The position numbers were made by a program, and so were the translations under genes. Below, piece after piece: positions 1 through 8,481 of a DNA stretch of 40,277 nt (its first letter is position 1; each line of letters begins with the position of its first letter). The stretch is from Smithella sp. (lineage in GTDB: Bacteria > Desulfobacterota > Syntrophia > Syntrophales > Smithellaceae). Location: NCBI GenBank assembly GCA_017993615.1, contig JAGOMJ010000020.1:1-40277 (forward strand), read 5' to 3'. Under the pieces are notes generated by a model that worked only from the letters and a program-made list of their open reading frames with translations, was not told the origin of the DNA and did no database searches.

Positions 1-615
1 AGCGTTAGCGAACAATGATGGGATTTAAAGCGTGGCATCGCTGTGACGCCAGCAAAATTCAACCCCGCGTTAGCGAACAATGATGGGATTTAAAGTTGTC
101 ATCAACTCTGATTTGTATTGCATGGTCATGGGCGTTAGCGAACAATGATGGGATTTAAAGTGACGGCGGGCAAAGGCCTGGGCAAGAAAGTTGTGGGCGT
201 TAGCGAACAATGATGGGATTTAAAGACCGATCTGCAACACACACGAGTGTTGCAACAACAAGCGTTAGCGAACAATGATGGGATTTAAAGCTATATAGTA
301 GAGCTAATACAAGTATCTACGAGCATGCGTTAGCGAACAATGATGGGATTTAAAGCAGTGAGGGCAGGGCACATGATAATAGCGCTGGTCGGGCGTTAGC
401 GAACAATGATGGGATTTAAAGCGGTCTCGACCGGCAGGTTTTCGGCGCGTGTCATGGCGTTAGCGAACAATGATGGGATTTAAAGTATTGAGTTGCTCCA
501 TGACTTTGCGGCGAATGACGGGCGTTAGCGAACAATGATGGGATTTAAAGTCTAAAATGAGAAAGGCCGGCATTCGCCAGCGCGCCGCGTTAGCGAACAA
601 TGATGGGATTTAAAG
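1..615 (+). CRISPR. CRISPR array, distal part (10 repeats, 9 spacers)
   Basis: Ten identical 29-bp repeats start at 2, 67, 132, 197, 262, 327, 393, 457, 522 and 587. Each begins GCGTTAGCGAAC and ends GGGATTTAAAG. The nine spacers differ from each other: seven are 36 nt, one is 37 (356-392) and one is 35 (422-456). Base 1 is the last base of another spacer, so the array continues to the left. The repeat end ATTTAAAG resembles the ATTGAAAC/G 5' handle of type I and III crRNAs. This suggests transcription on the + strand with leader and cas genes left of the window. The last repeat (587-615) is not degenerate, which is unusual for a leader-distal end, so the orientation is only probable. Reading frames that cross the array are artefacts. 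Confidence 0.97.
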
Positions 616-888
616 AGGCAAACCGGAACGGGCGCGTGGATTGTGAAAACTGGATTTTCCGGTCAAGCCGGGGCATGACAGAAAAAAGATAGGAGCATGC
701 CGGGGGGAGCGATCTACAAAAAAACTGATGCGCCCCGCCAATATTTTCTTGTGGGACGTAAAATGTCCCATCACGTCGTTTATGATCATCCAAACAGTAA
801 AATATTGTTTTAAGCTTTTGTGCCGGTAGTGCGTGTTGGCAACAGGGATCATTAATGAATGGCTGTTTGGTGATGGAGGACAAGTGCA
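616..888. other. Intergenic region after the CRISPR array
   Basis: No convincing gene. At 650-680 there is a REP-like stretch (CTGGATTTTCCGGTCAAGCC and following bases) whose core CCGG-tcaag-CCGG can fold back. A small hairpin lies near 753-771 (TGGGAC, 7-nt loop, GTCCCA). The region ends in the ribosome-binding site of the next gene. It is not clearly AT-rich next to the array, so it does not look like a CRISPR leader. Confidence 0.5.
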
Positions 889-1173
889 ATGAAGGAAGGG
901 ATTAAAGAAACCATCGGTAAAACAATAGCCGGTGTCGTGATTGCTCAAAATAAACAACGGGCGCCGCATCAGCAGATTTTTCTCGTTTTTGACGATGAGA
1001 CGTCATATGAAATTTATGGCGAATCATTTTCATGCGCAAGCGGTATCTACCCGCGCGGGATGAGCGGTGTGATTCGATATATAAAACTGGCGCCGGGCGC
1101 CGAATTGACTCATGTGTTTATCAGCAAAGATTTAAACCGGAACAAGAGCGGTCGTCGCGGTAAATCCGGGTAA
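889..1173 (+). CDS. Small hypothetical protein (94 aa)
   Basis: No family was recognised. An ATG follows a good ribosome-binding site (GGAGG about 10 bases upstream), which is the main support for a real gene. The protein has no signal peptide or membrane segment. Its middle, about residues 30-60, alternates hydrophobic and acidic residues (IFLVFDDETSYEIYG) and looks like a small beta-rich fold. The tail is basic (KDLNRNKSGRRGKSG) and could bind nucleic acid or be disordered. It stands alone, with 273 bp before it and 233 bp after it, between the CRISPR array and a predicted alarmone hydrolase. No function is assigned. Confidence 0.6.
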   Translation: MKEGIKETIGKTIAGVVIAQNKQRAPHQQIFLVFDDETSYEIYGESFSCASGIYPRGMSGVIRYIKLAPGAELTHVFISKDLNRNKSGRRGKSG

Positions 1174-1406
1174 AGGTATGGTGTATGTCGGAAAGTACGT
1201 TTGAGTATGTTTCATGCTGCAACGTTTATCTGAATTATTTTCGTGGCAGAACGCAGGATAATACGTTAAACTATTTTGGGGTTTGGTGAATCGGCGCAGA
1301 TCAGCGGCAGGTGCAGTCCGCGATGCTGATCATGGCGGCATGATTATTTTGAAAAAGCGGTGTGCTGATCGGGCCTTGATTTCTGACGGTTTTCCGAGGG
1401 GCAGAA

Positions 1407-1973
1407 ATGATAAATACGATAACGGGAAATAATCTTGTTGAAAAGGCGGCGCGGGTGGCGGCCCATGCGCATTGGACTCAGAAGCGCAAGGGCGACGACC
1501 TTCCCTACATTATTCATCCGGTGATGGTGGCGGTGAAGTTAATCAAACATACGTTTCCGGATCCGGTCATTGCCGCGGCTCTAACGCACGATGTTCTGGA
1601 GGATACGGATTATCCGGAGGCGAAGATGCGGGCGGAACTCGGCGATGAGGTGCTGCACATAGTGAAAACGGTAACCCATGACAAGTCTTTGCCGTGGGAG
1701 GAAAAAAAGAAGAGGTATATCGAAGCCGTGCGTCTGGGGCCTGAAGGCGCCAAGGCTGTCGCCGTGTCCGATAAAATCCACAATCTGGAAAGTCTGCTGC
1801 TGGCGTATGAGGATCAGGGGCCGGCGTTGTGGAAACGGTTTAATCGCGGCAGGGATAAGAAGCTCTGGTTTGAAAAAGCAATGCTGCAAATGCTTAAAGA
1901 AAGCTGGCGGCATCCTTTGATCGATGAATACGAGCGCCTGATCGAAAAGATGACCAAGTTGAAGGTAGAGTAA
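1407..1973 (+). CDS. HD-domain phosphohydrolase, Mesh1/SpoT hydrolase-like
   Basis: The protein (188 aa) is a free-standing HD domain of the type found at the N terminus of RelA/SpoT and in small Mesh1-type alarmone hydrolases, which remove the 3' pyrophosphate of (p)ppGpp with Mn2+. Visible signatures are H37-P (YIIHP), the HD pair H61-D62 in LTHDVLEDT, and the distal Asp in AVSDKIHNLESLL. The length fits a hydrolase-only enzyme, with no synthetase, TGS or ACT domain. The ATG is preceded by GAGG about 8 bases upstream. It appears monocistronic. The substrate is inferred from the family; related HD enzymes act on other nucleotides, so (p)ppGpp is likely but unproven. Confidence 0.8.
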   Translation: MINTITGNNLVEKAARVAAHAHWTQKRKGDDLPYIIHPVMVAVKLIKHTFPDPVIAAALTHDVLEDTDYPEAKMRAELGDEVLHIVKTVTHDKSLPWEEKKKRYIEAVRLGPEGAKAVAVSDKIHNLESLLLAYEDQGPALWKRFNRGRDKKLWFEKAMLQMLKESWRHPLIDEYERLIEKMTKLKVE

Positions 1974-2060
1974 CCGCCGGGGAACACGCCGTTTCCCCCA
2001 AAGAACGTATTTTCTGAAAAACAGATCGAATTTCTCGTCGCAAGAGCATAAATCTTAAAA

Positions 2061-2089
2061 TTGACAGCCATCAAGGGTTATTGTACAAA
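2061..2089 (+). promoter_or_regulatory. Sigma-70-type promoter upstream of the AsmA-like gene
   Basis: A perfect -35 box TTGACA (2061-2066), a 17-bp spacer and a -10 box TACAAA (2084-2089). A start near 2096 would leave a short leader before the TTG start at 2123. Pattern match only. Confidence 0.5.
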
Positions 2090-2122
2090 AAGCTATAGGA
2101 TTTCGAAAAGAGGCGCCCTTCA

Positions 2123-5100
2123 TTGACTGTAAAAAGAAAAATTATCATTGCCGTCGTTGTTGTAGCGGTGGTTGCCGGTGCCGCGGTGTTGACGCGCGCC
2201 TGGTTTTATGCGGCGGATAAGGTTGCGCAGCCGGACAGTTACCGGGAATACATCACCAAAACCGTCAGCGAAAAGATGCATCGCAGCATTGCTTATGACA
2301 AGAGTACGGCCTCGCTGACGTTGCGCAACGGGTTGACGTTTAATTTTACCCATCTGGTCATCAGCGAAAAGGACGGCGCGTCCGATTTTTTAAGGGTGGA
2401 TGAAGCGCTGGTCCGGATCAATATTCTGCCGCTTTTGAGAAACCGTCTGGTTTTCGGGGAGCTTGTTCTCGATCGTCCCCGTGTTGCTTTAAAGCGCGAC
2501 AGCTCCGGCGTGCTGAACATCGCGGATCTTCTGATACGCAAAGAAGATAAGAAGGCGCCGAGAATCCGGAAAGTCATCATTAAAAAAGGGGCGGTCACTT
2601 TTGTGGATCAGGCGGCGGACCCGGCCGGTCTTGTGACGTCGCTGGAAAATCTTGACGGCCGGATTAACGCGCTGTTCTGGATGAACCGATACCGTTTTCA
2701 TATCACATCGTCTATTCTGGAAAACAACAACAGGGCGTCGGTGGAATTGAGCGGTCTGTTCAGTCCCGTCTCTGCAGGAAAGCCCGTGTATGAAAGTAAA
2801 TTGCGGGCGTCTGTTCATTTAAAGGATGCGGATTTAAAACACTACAATGCGTATCTGAAAACGTACACGCCTATCGAGCAGGTGTCCGGCAAATTAAAAC
2901 TGGATATAACGTATACGGGGCGGTTTTCAGATTTTAAATCGAAAGGGACGGTTACATTGAGAAATGCGTCGCTTTATTATCCCGGCGTTTTTAACGGGTA
3001 TGTCCGGCCGCGGATTGCGGAAGCAAATTTTTCTTTGAAACGCGATAAGAAAAGTCTGAGCGTGGATGTCGGAAGGCTGACGGTTGATAAATTCAACGCG
3101 AAGGGCAGCTTTGAGATGGACGATCTGGATAAGAAGGACCCGCTTTTGGAAGCGTCGGCCATCACCACCGCGTTCCAGTTGAAAGACGTTACATCCTATG
3201 TTCCGTGGGGCATTATTCACAAAGGCGTGGGGGATTTCATTCAGGAGCACATCAAGGATGGCAAGTTCCGGCTCATTGAAGGGAAATTAAAAGGCCGGCT
3301 GAGTCAGATCGCCAACATCAATCATCAGGAAGGCGTCGATGTGCTTTCCATTACCGCCGAGGTGGATAAAGGTGTCTTTGAGGTGGTGCCTTCTGCGCCG
3401 TTGTTTAATGACATCAAAGGCATTCTGGAGCTTAAGAGAAGACAGTTTTCTATCAAAAACATCCGGGCCTATTTCGGCAAGTCGCCCTGCACGGTGGAAG
3501 GCAATATTTCCGATTTTGCCCGGCCCGAACCCAATGTTTACACCGCTTACATGAAGGTTCAGCCGGTTCGCGATGATGTGGTCTGGCTGCTGGGCGAGAA
3601 AACCTTCAACGATATGGATTTTCGGGGGACCTCGCTGTTGACGCTTTCGGGCAAAGGTCCGGATACCGGTTTCCGGATCAGGGCCGACTGGAATCTGACG
3701 GATGTTGCTTACGCATTTCCGGGTGTTCTGGAAAAACCGCGCTCCAGAAAAAATCAGTTTACGGCCGATCTGGTGATCGATGACCAGGCGGTTGACTTTC
3801 AATCGTTTAAGCATGTGATGCCGCCGGTGAATGTTACGGGGAATATGAGGCTGCGCTATGAGGGGGACTCGCCTGCATCGTTTTCCATTCAGTCGGGGAC
3901 GTTTGATATCCGTGAAGCCGCACCGCTGCTGCCGTTATTGCAAAAATTCGATCCGACGGGCGCGGCGCAGATTGCTGTGACCGGTCAGGGTAATCTCAAC
4001 GAGCCGTCTTCGTTGCAGTGGAAGGGGAACATTGCTCTGAAAAACATTTCGCTGGATGTGTCCGACAAGTTCAGCCGGATGCAGGGGCTGACGGGCAGTG
4101 TGTCTTTCAAAAACCGGTCGATGCAGACCTCGCTGTTTAGAACGCAAATCGGGCGCAGTAAAATTCAGGGCAACTTCTGGATTGAAGATTTCAGCGATTC
4201 CAGAGTGTTCTGCCGGGTCAACAGCGAGGCGCTCAAAGCGTCGGATCTGGGCCTGAAAAGCGCAAAAGGCGATGTGACGCTGCGCGATGTCAAGGGACAA
4301 TTATCCTTTGAAGATGAACTGATTCATGTGGAGCGTCTGCAATTCGGAGCAGGGACGTCAACCTTTATTCTGTCGGGAGATATTACGGAGTTCGATCTGC
4401 CGAAAGTAACACTGGAACTGAGTTCCATGTATGTCCATTCCGAGGATTTGAGCCGTCTGATGGCTTTGAGTTATCCGTCGAAAGATCAAAAGGCAAAATC
4501 AACCGTGGACCTGAATGCCGTCTTCCTGCTGGATGGCGGGACCTTCGGCGATGCGCCGTTCCAGAAACTGTACGCGGTCATGAAGCTGAAGAACGATATT
4601 CTGGATGTTGATGAACTGGAAGTGGGAATCTTTGACGGGAAGTTCAAGGCCAAGGGCAGGGTGGTTTTGCCGGCGGCAGGCCCGAACCGTTATGACGCGA
4701 ATATCACGGTCGATAAAATATCGCTGGATAAACTTCAACAGTATCTGGAATTGGGCGATCGCACGGTGACCGGAGATTTATCCCTGTCCGCCAATATCTC
4801 GATGAGCGGCGCCAATGCCGGGGAACTCAAACAGTCTGCGATGGGAACCGTGAAGGTGCGTGCCGAAAAAGGGGTGTTGAAAAAGTTTGCGGTTCTGTCA
4901 AAAATATTTTCATTGCTGAATATTGTGCAACTGGCCAAGCTGAAGCTGCCGGATATGGCAACCGGCGGCATGCCCTACAGTGAGATCACGTTTCATGCGA
5001 CGTTCAAGGGCGGCGTGATATCCTCGGAAGACTTTTTTATTGACAGCAACGCGATGCAGATTTCGGGGACAGGCAGCATTGATTTTGTCCGGAAGAAGCT

Positions 5101-5362
5101 CGATTTTGTTGCCGGTGTTCATCCTCTGCAATCGCTGGATCTGATCGCTTCGAAAATTCCGATTGCCGGGTGGATTATTACCGATGAGCGGGGAAAATTA
5201 ATTACGGCTCATTTCAAAGTGGATGGAACCTGGGACGATCCGAAGGTGTCCACCATCACGGCGAAATCCATCGGCAAAGGCACGCTCGATATTTTCCGCC
5301 GAATTTTCCAGTTGCCGGAAAAGCTCGTCACGGATACGGGCGAAGTCATTCTGGGGCATTAA
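2123..5362 (+). CDS. AsmA-like / YhdP-type envelope protein (1079 aa)
   Basis: A very long inner-membrane-anchored protein of the AsmA-like superfamily (YhdP, TamB, AsmA). Members form long hydrophobic-groove rods thought to carry phospholipids between the inner and outer membranes of diderm bacteria. A short basic N terminus (TVKRK) precedes one membrane segment (about residues 7-27). The rest is predicted periplasmic beta-rich repeats with recurring motifs such as KGSFEMDD, SGDITEF and KGRVVLP. The C-terminal region, about residues 900-1055, carries the AsmA-like C-terminal signature, including SLDLIASKIPIAGWI and KVDGTWDDPKVS. The start is a TTG at 2123 with AGAGG about 9 bases upstream; no ATG fits as well. 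It is a single gene, convergent with the HD-GYP gene 37 bp away. Confidence 0.85.
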   Translation: MTVKRKIIIAVVVVAVVAGAAVLTRAWFYAADKVAQPDSYREYITKTVSEKMHRSIAYDKSTASLTLRNGLTFNFTHLVISEKDGASDFLRVDEALVRINILPLLRNRLVFGELVLDRPRVALKRDSSGVLNIADLLIRKEDKKAPRIRKVIIKKGAVTFVDQAADPAGLVTSLENLDGRINALFWMNRYRFHITSSILENNNRASVELSGLFSPVSAGKPVYESKLRASVHLKDADLKHYNAYLKTYTPIEQVSGKLKLDITYTGRFSDFKSKGTVTLRNASLYYPGVFNGYVRPRIAEANFSLKRDKKSLSVDVGRLTVDKFNAKGSFEMDDLDKKDPLLEASAITTAFQLKDVTSYVPWGIIHKGVGDFIQEHIKDGKFRLIEGKLKGRLSQIANINHQEGVDVLSITAEVDKGVFEVVPSAPLFNDIKGILELKRRQFSIKNIRAYFGKSPCTVEGNISDFARPEPNVYTAYMKVQPVRDDVVWLLGEKTFNDMDFRGTSLLTLSGKGPDTGFRIRADWNLTDVAYAFPGVLEKPRSRKNQFTADLVIDDQAVDFQSFKHVMPPVNVTGNMRLRYEGDSPASFSIQSGTFDIREAAPLLPLLQKFDPTGAAQIAVTGQGNLNEPSSLQWKGNIALKNISLDVSDKFSRMQGLTGSVSFKNRSMQTSLFRTQIGRSKIQGNFWIEDFSDSRVFCRVNSEALKASDLGLKSAKGDVTLRDVKGQLSFEDELIHVERLQFGAGTSTFILSGDITEFDLPKVTLELSSMYVHSEDLSRLMALSYPSKDQKAKSTVDLNAVFLLDGGTFGDAPFQKLYAVMKLKNDILDVDELEVGIFDGKFKAKGRVVLPAAGPNRYDANITVDKISLDKLQQYLELGDRTVTGDLSLSANISMSGANAGELKQSAMGTVKVRAEKGVLKKFAVLSKIFSLLNIVQLAKLKLPDMATGGMPYSEITFHATFKGGVISSEDFFIDSNAMQISGTGSIDFVRKKLDFVAGVHPLQSLDLIASKIPIAGWIITDERGKLITAHFKVDGTWDDPKVSTITAKSIGKGTLDIFRRIFQLPEKLVTDTGEVILGH

Positions 5363-5399
5363 AAATGTTTGCCGAAACGAAACATCGGAAGAAAAATTT

Positions 5400-6287
5400 T
5401 CAGGACCTGGCTGTCTTGCCGTAGGCGTTATCCAGTGGCGCCTGATCGCGTCCTCTTTGCGCAATGACAATTTTGGCCCCCGGGTTTTCCCGGCGGGAAT
5501 AAATAATCAGCGTGCGGACCAGACTTTTTCTGAATCTGCCTCGTTCCGCTTCGTCAAGCAGCAAATCAATGGCGGCTCTCAGCGAAAAGGGTTTTCTCCT
5601 GTAGGGCCTTTCCGAGATGAGCGCATCCAGCGCATCCACCACCCCGATCAACTGGGAATATTTGTTGAGGGTTTTTATGCCCAGCGGATAACCGGACCCG
5701 TCGAGCCGTTCATGATGCTGAAAAGAAGAAAAAGAATATTTCTTGTGATCCTTGCCGAAATAATAATGCAGCAGAACATAACCGATCAACGGATGCGAGG
5801 TCAGGATCCGGCGTTCCTTGATGGTGATCGGCGTCGGTTTGTCCAGGATGCTCAACGGGATGCGCGATTTGCCCAGGTCGTGGAAAAGGCTCAGCAGTAC
5901 GGCTAGATCGTGCAGGTATTTGTTTTTCAGCGAATGATCGAAGGATACCTTGCCGGCCAGAATGGCAATGACCATGATGTGCTGGTATGTATAGGGGGAG
6001 CGTGTTTTCAAATAAGCCAGCTCGGATAATATCTTTTCCGGCATCCGGATTCGGGCGATCGAGCGGACGATCTTCCGGTTGATGTCCGGAGGATAAAGAA
6101 TATTGGTGTAACGTTCGTCTTTGAAGGTCTCGACAAGATCCTTCATCAGCCAGGTGTCTTTGATCGGGACATACGTTATTTTCCCCGATAACGCCGCCAC
6201 CCGTTGCAAGGTTTTTCTGCTGATGGTTTCACCGGCCTGAACCAGAAGCGTTTTGTCGATGGCATACAAATCTTTTTCCAGTTTCAT
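5400..6287 (-). CDS. HD-GYP domain protein, probable c-di-GMP phosphodiesterase
   Basis: The protein (295 aa) carries an HD-GYP domain, the class that hydrolyses cyclic di-GMP to pGpG or GMP at a two- or three-iron centre. Residues about 1-90 resemble the DUF3391-like N-terminal region often found before HD-GYP. The domain shows H103, the pair H136-D137 (FHDLGK), H165-P, H191-H192-E, the defining D196-GSGYP motif and a downstream DALDALISERPYR segment. The metal-site motifs are complete, so it is probably catalytic. There is no receiver, PAS or membrane segment, so its input signal is unknown. The ATG is preceded by GGAG about 9 bases upstream on the minus strand. It stands alone, divergent from the symporter gene. 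Confidence 0.87.
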   Translation of the reverse strand: MKLEKDLYAIDKTLLVQAGETISRKTLQRVAALSGKITYVPIKDTWLMKDLVETFKDERYTNILYPPDINRKIVRSIARIRMPEKILSELAYLKTRSPYTYQHIMVIAILAGKVSFDHSLKNKYLHDLAVLLSLFHDLGKSRIPLSILDKPTPITIKERRILTSHPLIGYVLLHYYFGKDHKKYSFSSFQHHERLDGSGYPLGIKTLNKYSQLIGVVDALDALISERPYRRKPFSLRAAIDLLLDEAERGRFRKSLVRTLIIYSRRENPGAKIVIAQRGRDQAPLDNAYGKTARS

Positions 6288-6388
6288 ATGTCTTCTCCGA
6301 TGACGATAGGCATAGTTGATTTGGTTTTTTCTGTCAAATACTTTGCCGGTGATTTTTAAAAATTCTCCGGACGGTGCGTCAAAAAAAA

Positions 6389-6417
6389 TTGATTTTAAGA
6401 GGCAAGATCAGTATAAG
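6389..6417 (+). promoter_or_regulatory. Promoter candidate for the NSS transporter
   Basis: TTGATT (6389-6394), a 17-bp spacer and TATAAG (6412-6417), which matches the sigma-70 -10 box at five of six positions. It lies about 70 bp before the gene start. Pattern match only. Confidence 0.45.
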
Positions 6418-6484
6418 GTTTGTCGGTCTGATGTTGAAATGAACTGTCGGCGTTGTCGATGAAAGATTAAACGAGGAGCATGCC

Positions 6485-7846
6485 ATGAATGAGATGAAGA
6501 AGGATCGTGAACATTGGGCGAGTCGCGTCGGTTTTATTCTGGCGGCGGCAGGATCCGCTGTCGGGCTGGGCAATATCTGGCGGTTTCCCTACATGACGGG
6601 AGAAAACGGCGGAGCGGCGTTTATTGTGATTTATCTGCTGGCCGTTTTTTTACTCGGTTATCCTTTGATGGTCAATGAAACGGTACTGGGACGCGCCTCA
6701 CAGCGCGATCCTGTCGGCGCATTCAAAGCGCTCGCTCCGGGGAGCCCGTGGTGGCTGGTCGGCGCGCTGGGCGTTTTCACCGGATTCATTATTCTCTCTT
6801 ATTATATTGTCGTGGCGGGATGGTCGCTCGCGTATATTTACAAAGTGGTTATCGCGGTGAGCAATCCGGGAATCAACCATGAAGCGGTTTTTAAAAGCCA
6901 CATTACCAGCCTTTGGGAGCCCATTATCTGGGCGGCCGTATTTATGATTCTGACCATCGGCATTATTGCCGCCGGCGTGGTCAACGGCATTCAGCGCTGG
7001 TCGTTGATTCTGATGCCTATCTTATTTCTGATCATGATCGTTTTGATTATACGATCCGTTACTCTGCCCGGCGCTTCAGCGGGACTTGCTTATTACCTGC
7101 ATCCTGATTTCAGCGAGGTTTCCGGGCAGACCGTTCTGGCCGCGCTGTCTCAGGCGTTTTTCTCTCTGAGTCTGGGCATGGGGGTTTTCATTACTTACGG
7201 AAGTTATCTTAAAGACCATGATGAAATTCCGTCCAGCACCGCGTGGATCGCCGGATTGGATACCATGGTTGCGCTCATGGCGGGCTTTGCCATTTTCCCC
7301 GCTGTTTTTGCTTTGGGATTCCAACCGGGCGCGGGACCGGGGCTTGTTTTCATTACTTTGCCGGCTGTGTTTGCGCAAATGCCTCTGGGACTGTTTTTCG
7401 GTGTTTTATTTTTTGTGTTGCTGGCCATTGCCGCTCTGACGTCCGCCATTTCGCTTCTGGAAGTTGTAACGGCCTGGCTGATTGATGAAAACGGCTGGCC
7501 GAGAAAAAAAGCGGCGGCACTCATGGGATTGATCATGTTCATCGTCGGTCTTCCGGCAGCGCTGGGTTACAGCGTGTTGAGCGGTGTATCCTTTCCCGGT
7601 CTGGGAACGGATATTCTGGATACGTATGACTGGTTTGCCAATTCCGTTTTCCTGCCGGTCGGCGGTTTGTTTGCGGCGATTTTTACCGGGTATGTCTGGG
7701 GAGCGCAAAAGGGCATTGATGAGGCAAACAAAGGGGCAACCGGTTTTCATGTTGGAAAATTGTGGAGATTTCTGATTCGTTACGTTGTTCCGCTGTTCAT
7801 CATTGGAATTATGATGATGGGAATATATGATTCTTTCGGAAAGTAG
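6485..7846 (+). CDS. NSS-family sodium-dependent transporter
   Basis: The protein (453 aa) belongs to the neurotransmitter:sodium symporter family, bacterial LeuT-like branch, which imports amino acids or amines with Na+. The first membrane segment has the family signature AAAGSAVGLGNIWRFPY followed by GENGGAAF, the unwound helix that holds Na+ and substrate. About eleven hydrophobic segments follow, and the length fits bacterial members that lack helix 12. The ATG is preceded by GAGGAG about 7 bases upstream. No neighbouring gene indicates the substrate. It is divergent from the HD-GYP gene and convergent with the biotinyl carrier gene. Confidence 0.9.
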   Translation: MNEMKKDREHWASRVGFILAAAGSAVGLGNIWRFPYMTGENGGAAFIVIYLLAVFLLGYPLMVNETVLGRASQRDPVGAFKALAPGSPWWLVGALGVFTGFIILSYYIVVAGWSLAYIYKVVIAVSNPGINHEAVFKSHITSLWEPIIWAAVFMILTIGIIAAGVVNGIQRWSLILMPILFLIMIVLIIRSVTLPGASAGLAYYLHPDFSEVSGQTVLAALSQAFFSLSLGMGVFITYGSYLKDHDEIPSSTAWIAGLDTMVALMAGFAIFPAVFALGFQPGAGPGLVFITLPAVFAQMPLGLFFGVLFFVLLAIAALTSAISLLEVVTAWLIDENGWPRKKAAALMGLIMFIVGLPAALGYSVLSGVSFPGLGTDILDTYDWFANSVFLPVGGLFAAIFTGYVWGAQKGIDEANKGATGFHVGKLWRFLIRYVVPLFIIGIMMMGIYDSFGK

Positions 7847-7910
7847 TTCGGGCGCAAAAAAATCAGCGGGTCGATATTATTTTAAATGAACGTAACGGCA
7901 AAACGTTGTG

Positions 7911-7958
7911 AAAAAACGCGTGAAGGAAGAAAATTCTTCCCGGGTTCTTCCTCCACGC
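7911..7958 (-). terminator. Rho-independent terminator of the biotinyl carrier gene
   Basis: On the minus strand a 14-bp stem (arms 7945-7958 and 7918-7931, fully paired with one G-U) encloses a 13-nt loop. One base after the stem comes a run of six T residues (7916-7911). It begins 13 bases after the stop of the biotinyl carrier gene. This is a textbook intrinsic terminator. Confidence 0.88.
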
Positions 7959-7970
7959 AAGAGTTTCCGG

Positions 7971-8186
7971 TTATTCAAGAACCATCAACACCTGGTCGGT
8001 TTTGACAGAGTCGCCTTCTTTGACCTGTATGTCTTTGACCACGCCGTCAGCCGGAGCGTAGACGGGGATTTCCATTTTCATGGCATCCATAATGATGACT
8101 TCATCCTCTTCTTTAACCTGATCGCCGATATGGACGACAATGCTGATGATTTTTCCGGTCATGGGCGCTTTGATTTCCGTGCTCAT
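7971..8186 (-). CDS. Biotinyl / lipoyl attachment domain protein (BCCP-like)
   Basis: A 71-residue free-standing biotinyl domain. It carries the biotinylation motif DAMKME with the acceptor Lys37, flanked by the paired half-barrel sequences (APMTGKIISIVVHIGDQVKE and APADGVVKDIQVKEGDSV). Such small carriers serve as the CO2-carrying subunit of acyl-CoA carboxylases or of Na+-pumping decarboxylases. No carboxylase, carboxyltransferase or decarboxylase gene lies nearby, so its partners must be elsewhere. The ATG has an AGGAG ribosome-binding site a few bases upstream (minus strand), and the gene ends in a strong terminator, so it is expressed as a single gene. Confidence 0.9.
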   Translation of the reverse strand: MSTEIKAPMTGKIISIVVHIGDQVKEEDEVIIMDAMKMEIPVYAPADGVVKDIQVKEGDSVKTDQVLMVLE

Positions 8187-8357
8187 TTTTGTGAATCTCC
8201 TTATTTGGTTTTGTTGGATCTATCCCATTTGTTGGCAAAAATTTTCTTTTTAAGTTGTTGGAAATTAATACCCAAATTACAAAATAAGGTCAATACATTT
8301 ATAACGTTTTCAAGTCGTTATTTTTTTAGTAATTCTCAGGACAAGACGATAATTCTC

Positions 8358-8386
8358 TTGAATTTTAACGCTATATCATTTATGAC
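8358..8386 (+). promoter_or_regulatory. Promoter candidate for the tungstate-uptake genes
   Basis: TTGAAT (8358-8363), a 17-bp spacer and TATGAC (8381-8386); each box matches the sigma-70 consensus at only four positions. CATTG (8386-8390) and CAATG (8401-8405) form a short dyad just downstream. Weak pattern match inside an AT-rich, gene-free stretch (8187-8481). Confidence 0.3.
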
Positions 8387-8419
8387 ATTGCCCATATATA
8401 CAATGGAAGGCAAGGATTG

Positions 8420-8438
8420 TTTAATATGAAATATTAAA
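8420..8438. promoter_or_regulatory. Operator-like palindrome before the tup genes
   Basis: A 19-base dyad with perfect 8-base arms, TTTAATATGAAATATTAAA, about 45 bases upstream of the first binding-protein gene. Its position between a weak promoter and the ribosome-binding site suits a repressor site, perhaps for a tungstate- or molybdate-responsive regulator. This is inference only. Confidence 0.4.
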
Positions 8439-8481
8439 GTAATTTTATATCAAAGCAGATTAAAAAAGGAGGGTTAGGAAA

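Noticed and set aside
590..969. Two minus-strand frames overlapping the CRISPR array end
   Set aside because: They run through repeats and overlap the supported + strand gene at 889; no ribosome-binding site or family.
7908..8429. Plus-strand frame opposite the biotinyl carrier
   Set aside because: It crosses the carrier gene, its terminator and the AT-rich promoter region; the AMKME motif on the minus strand decides.
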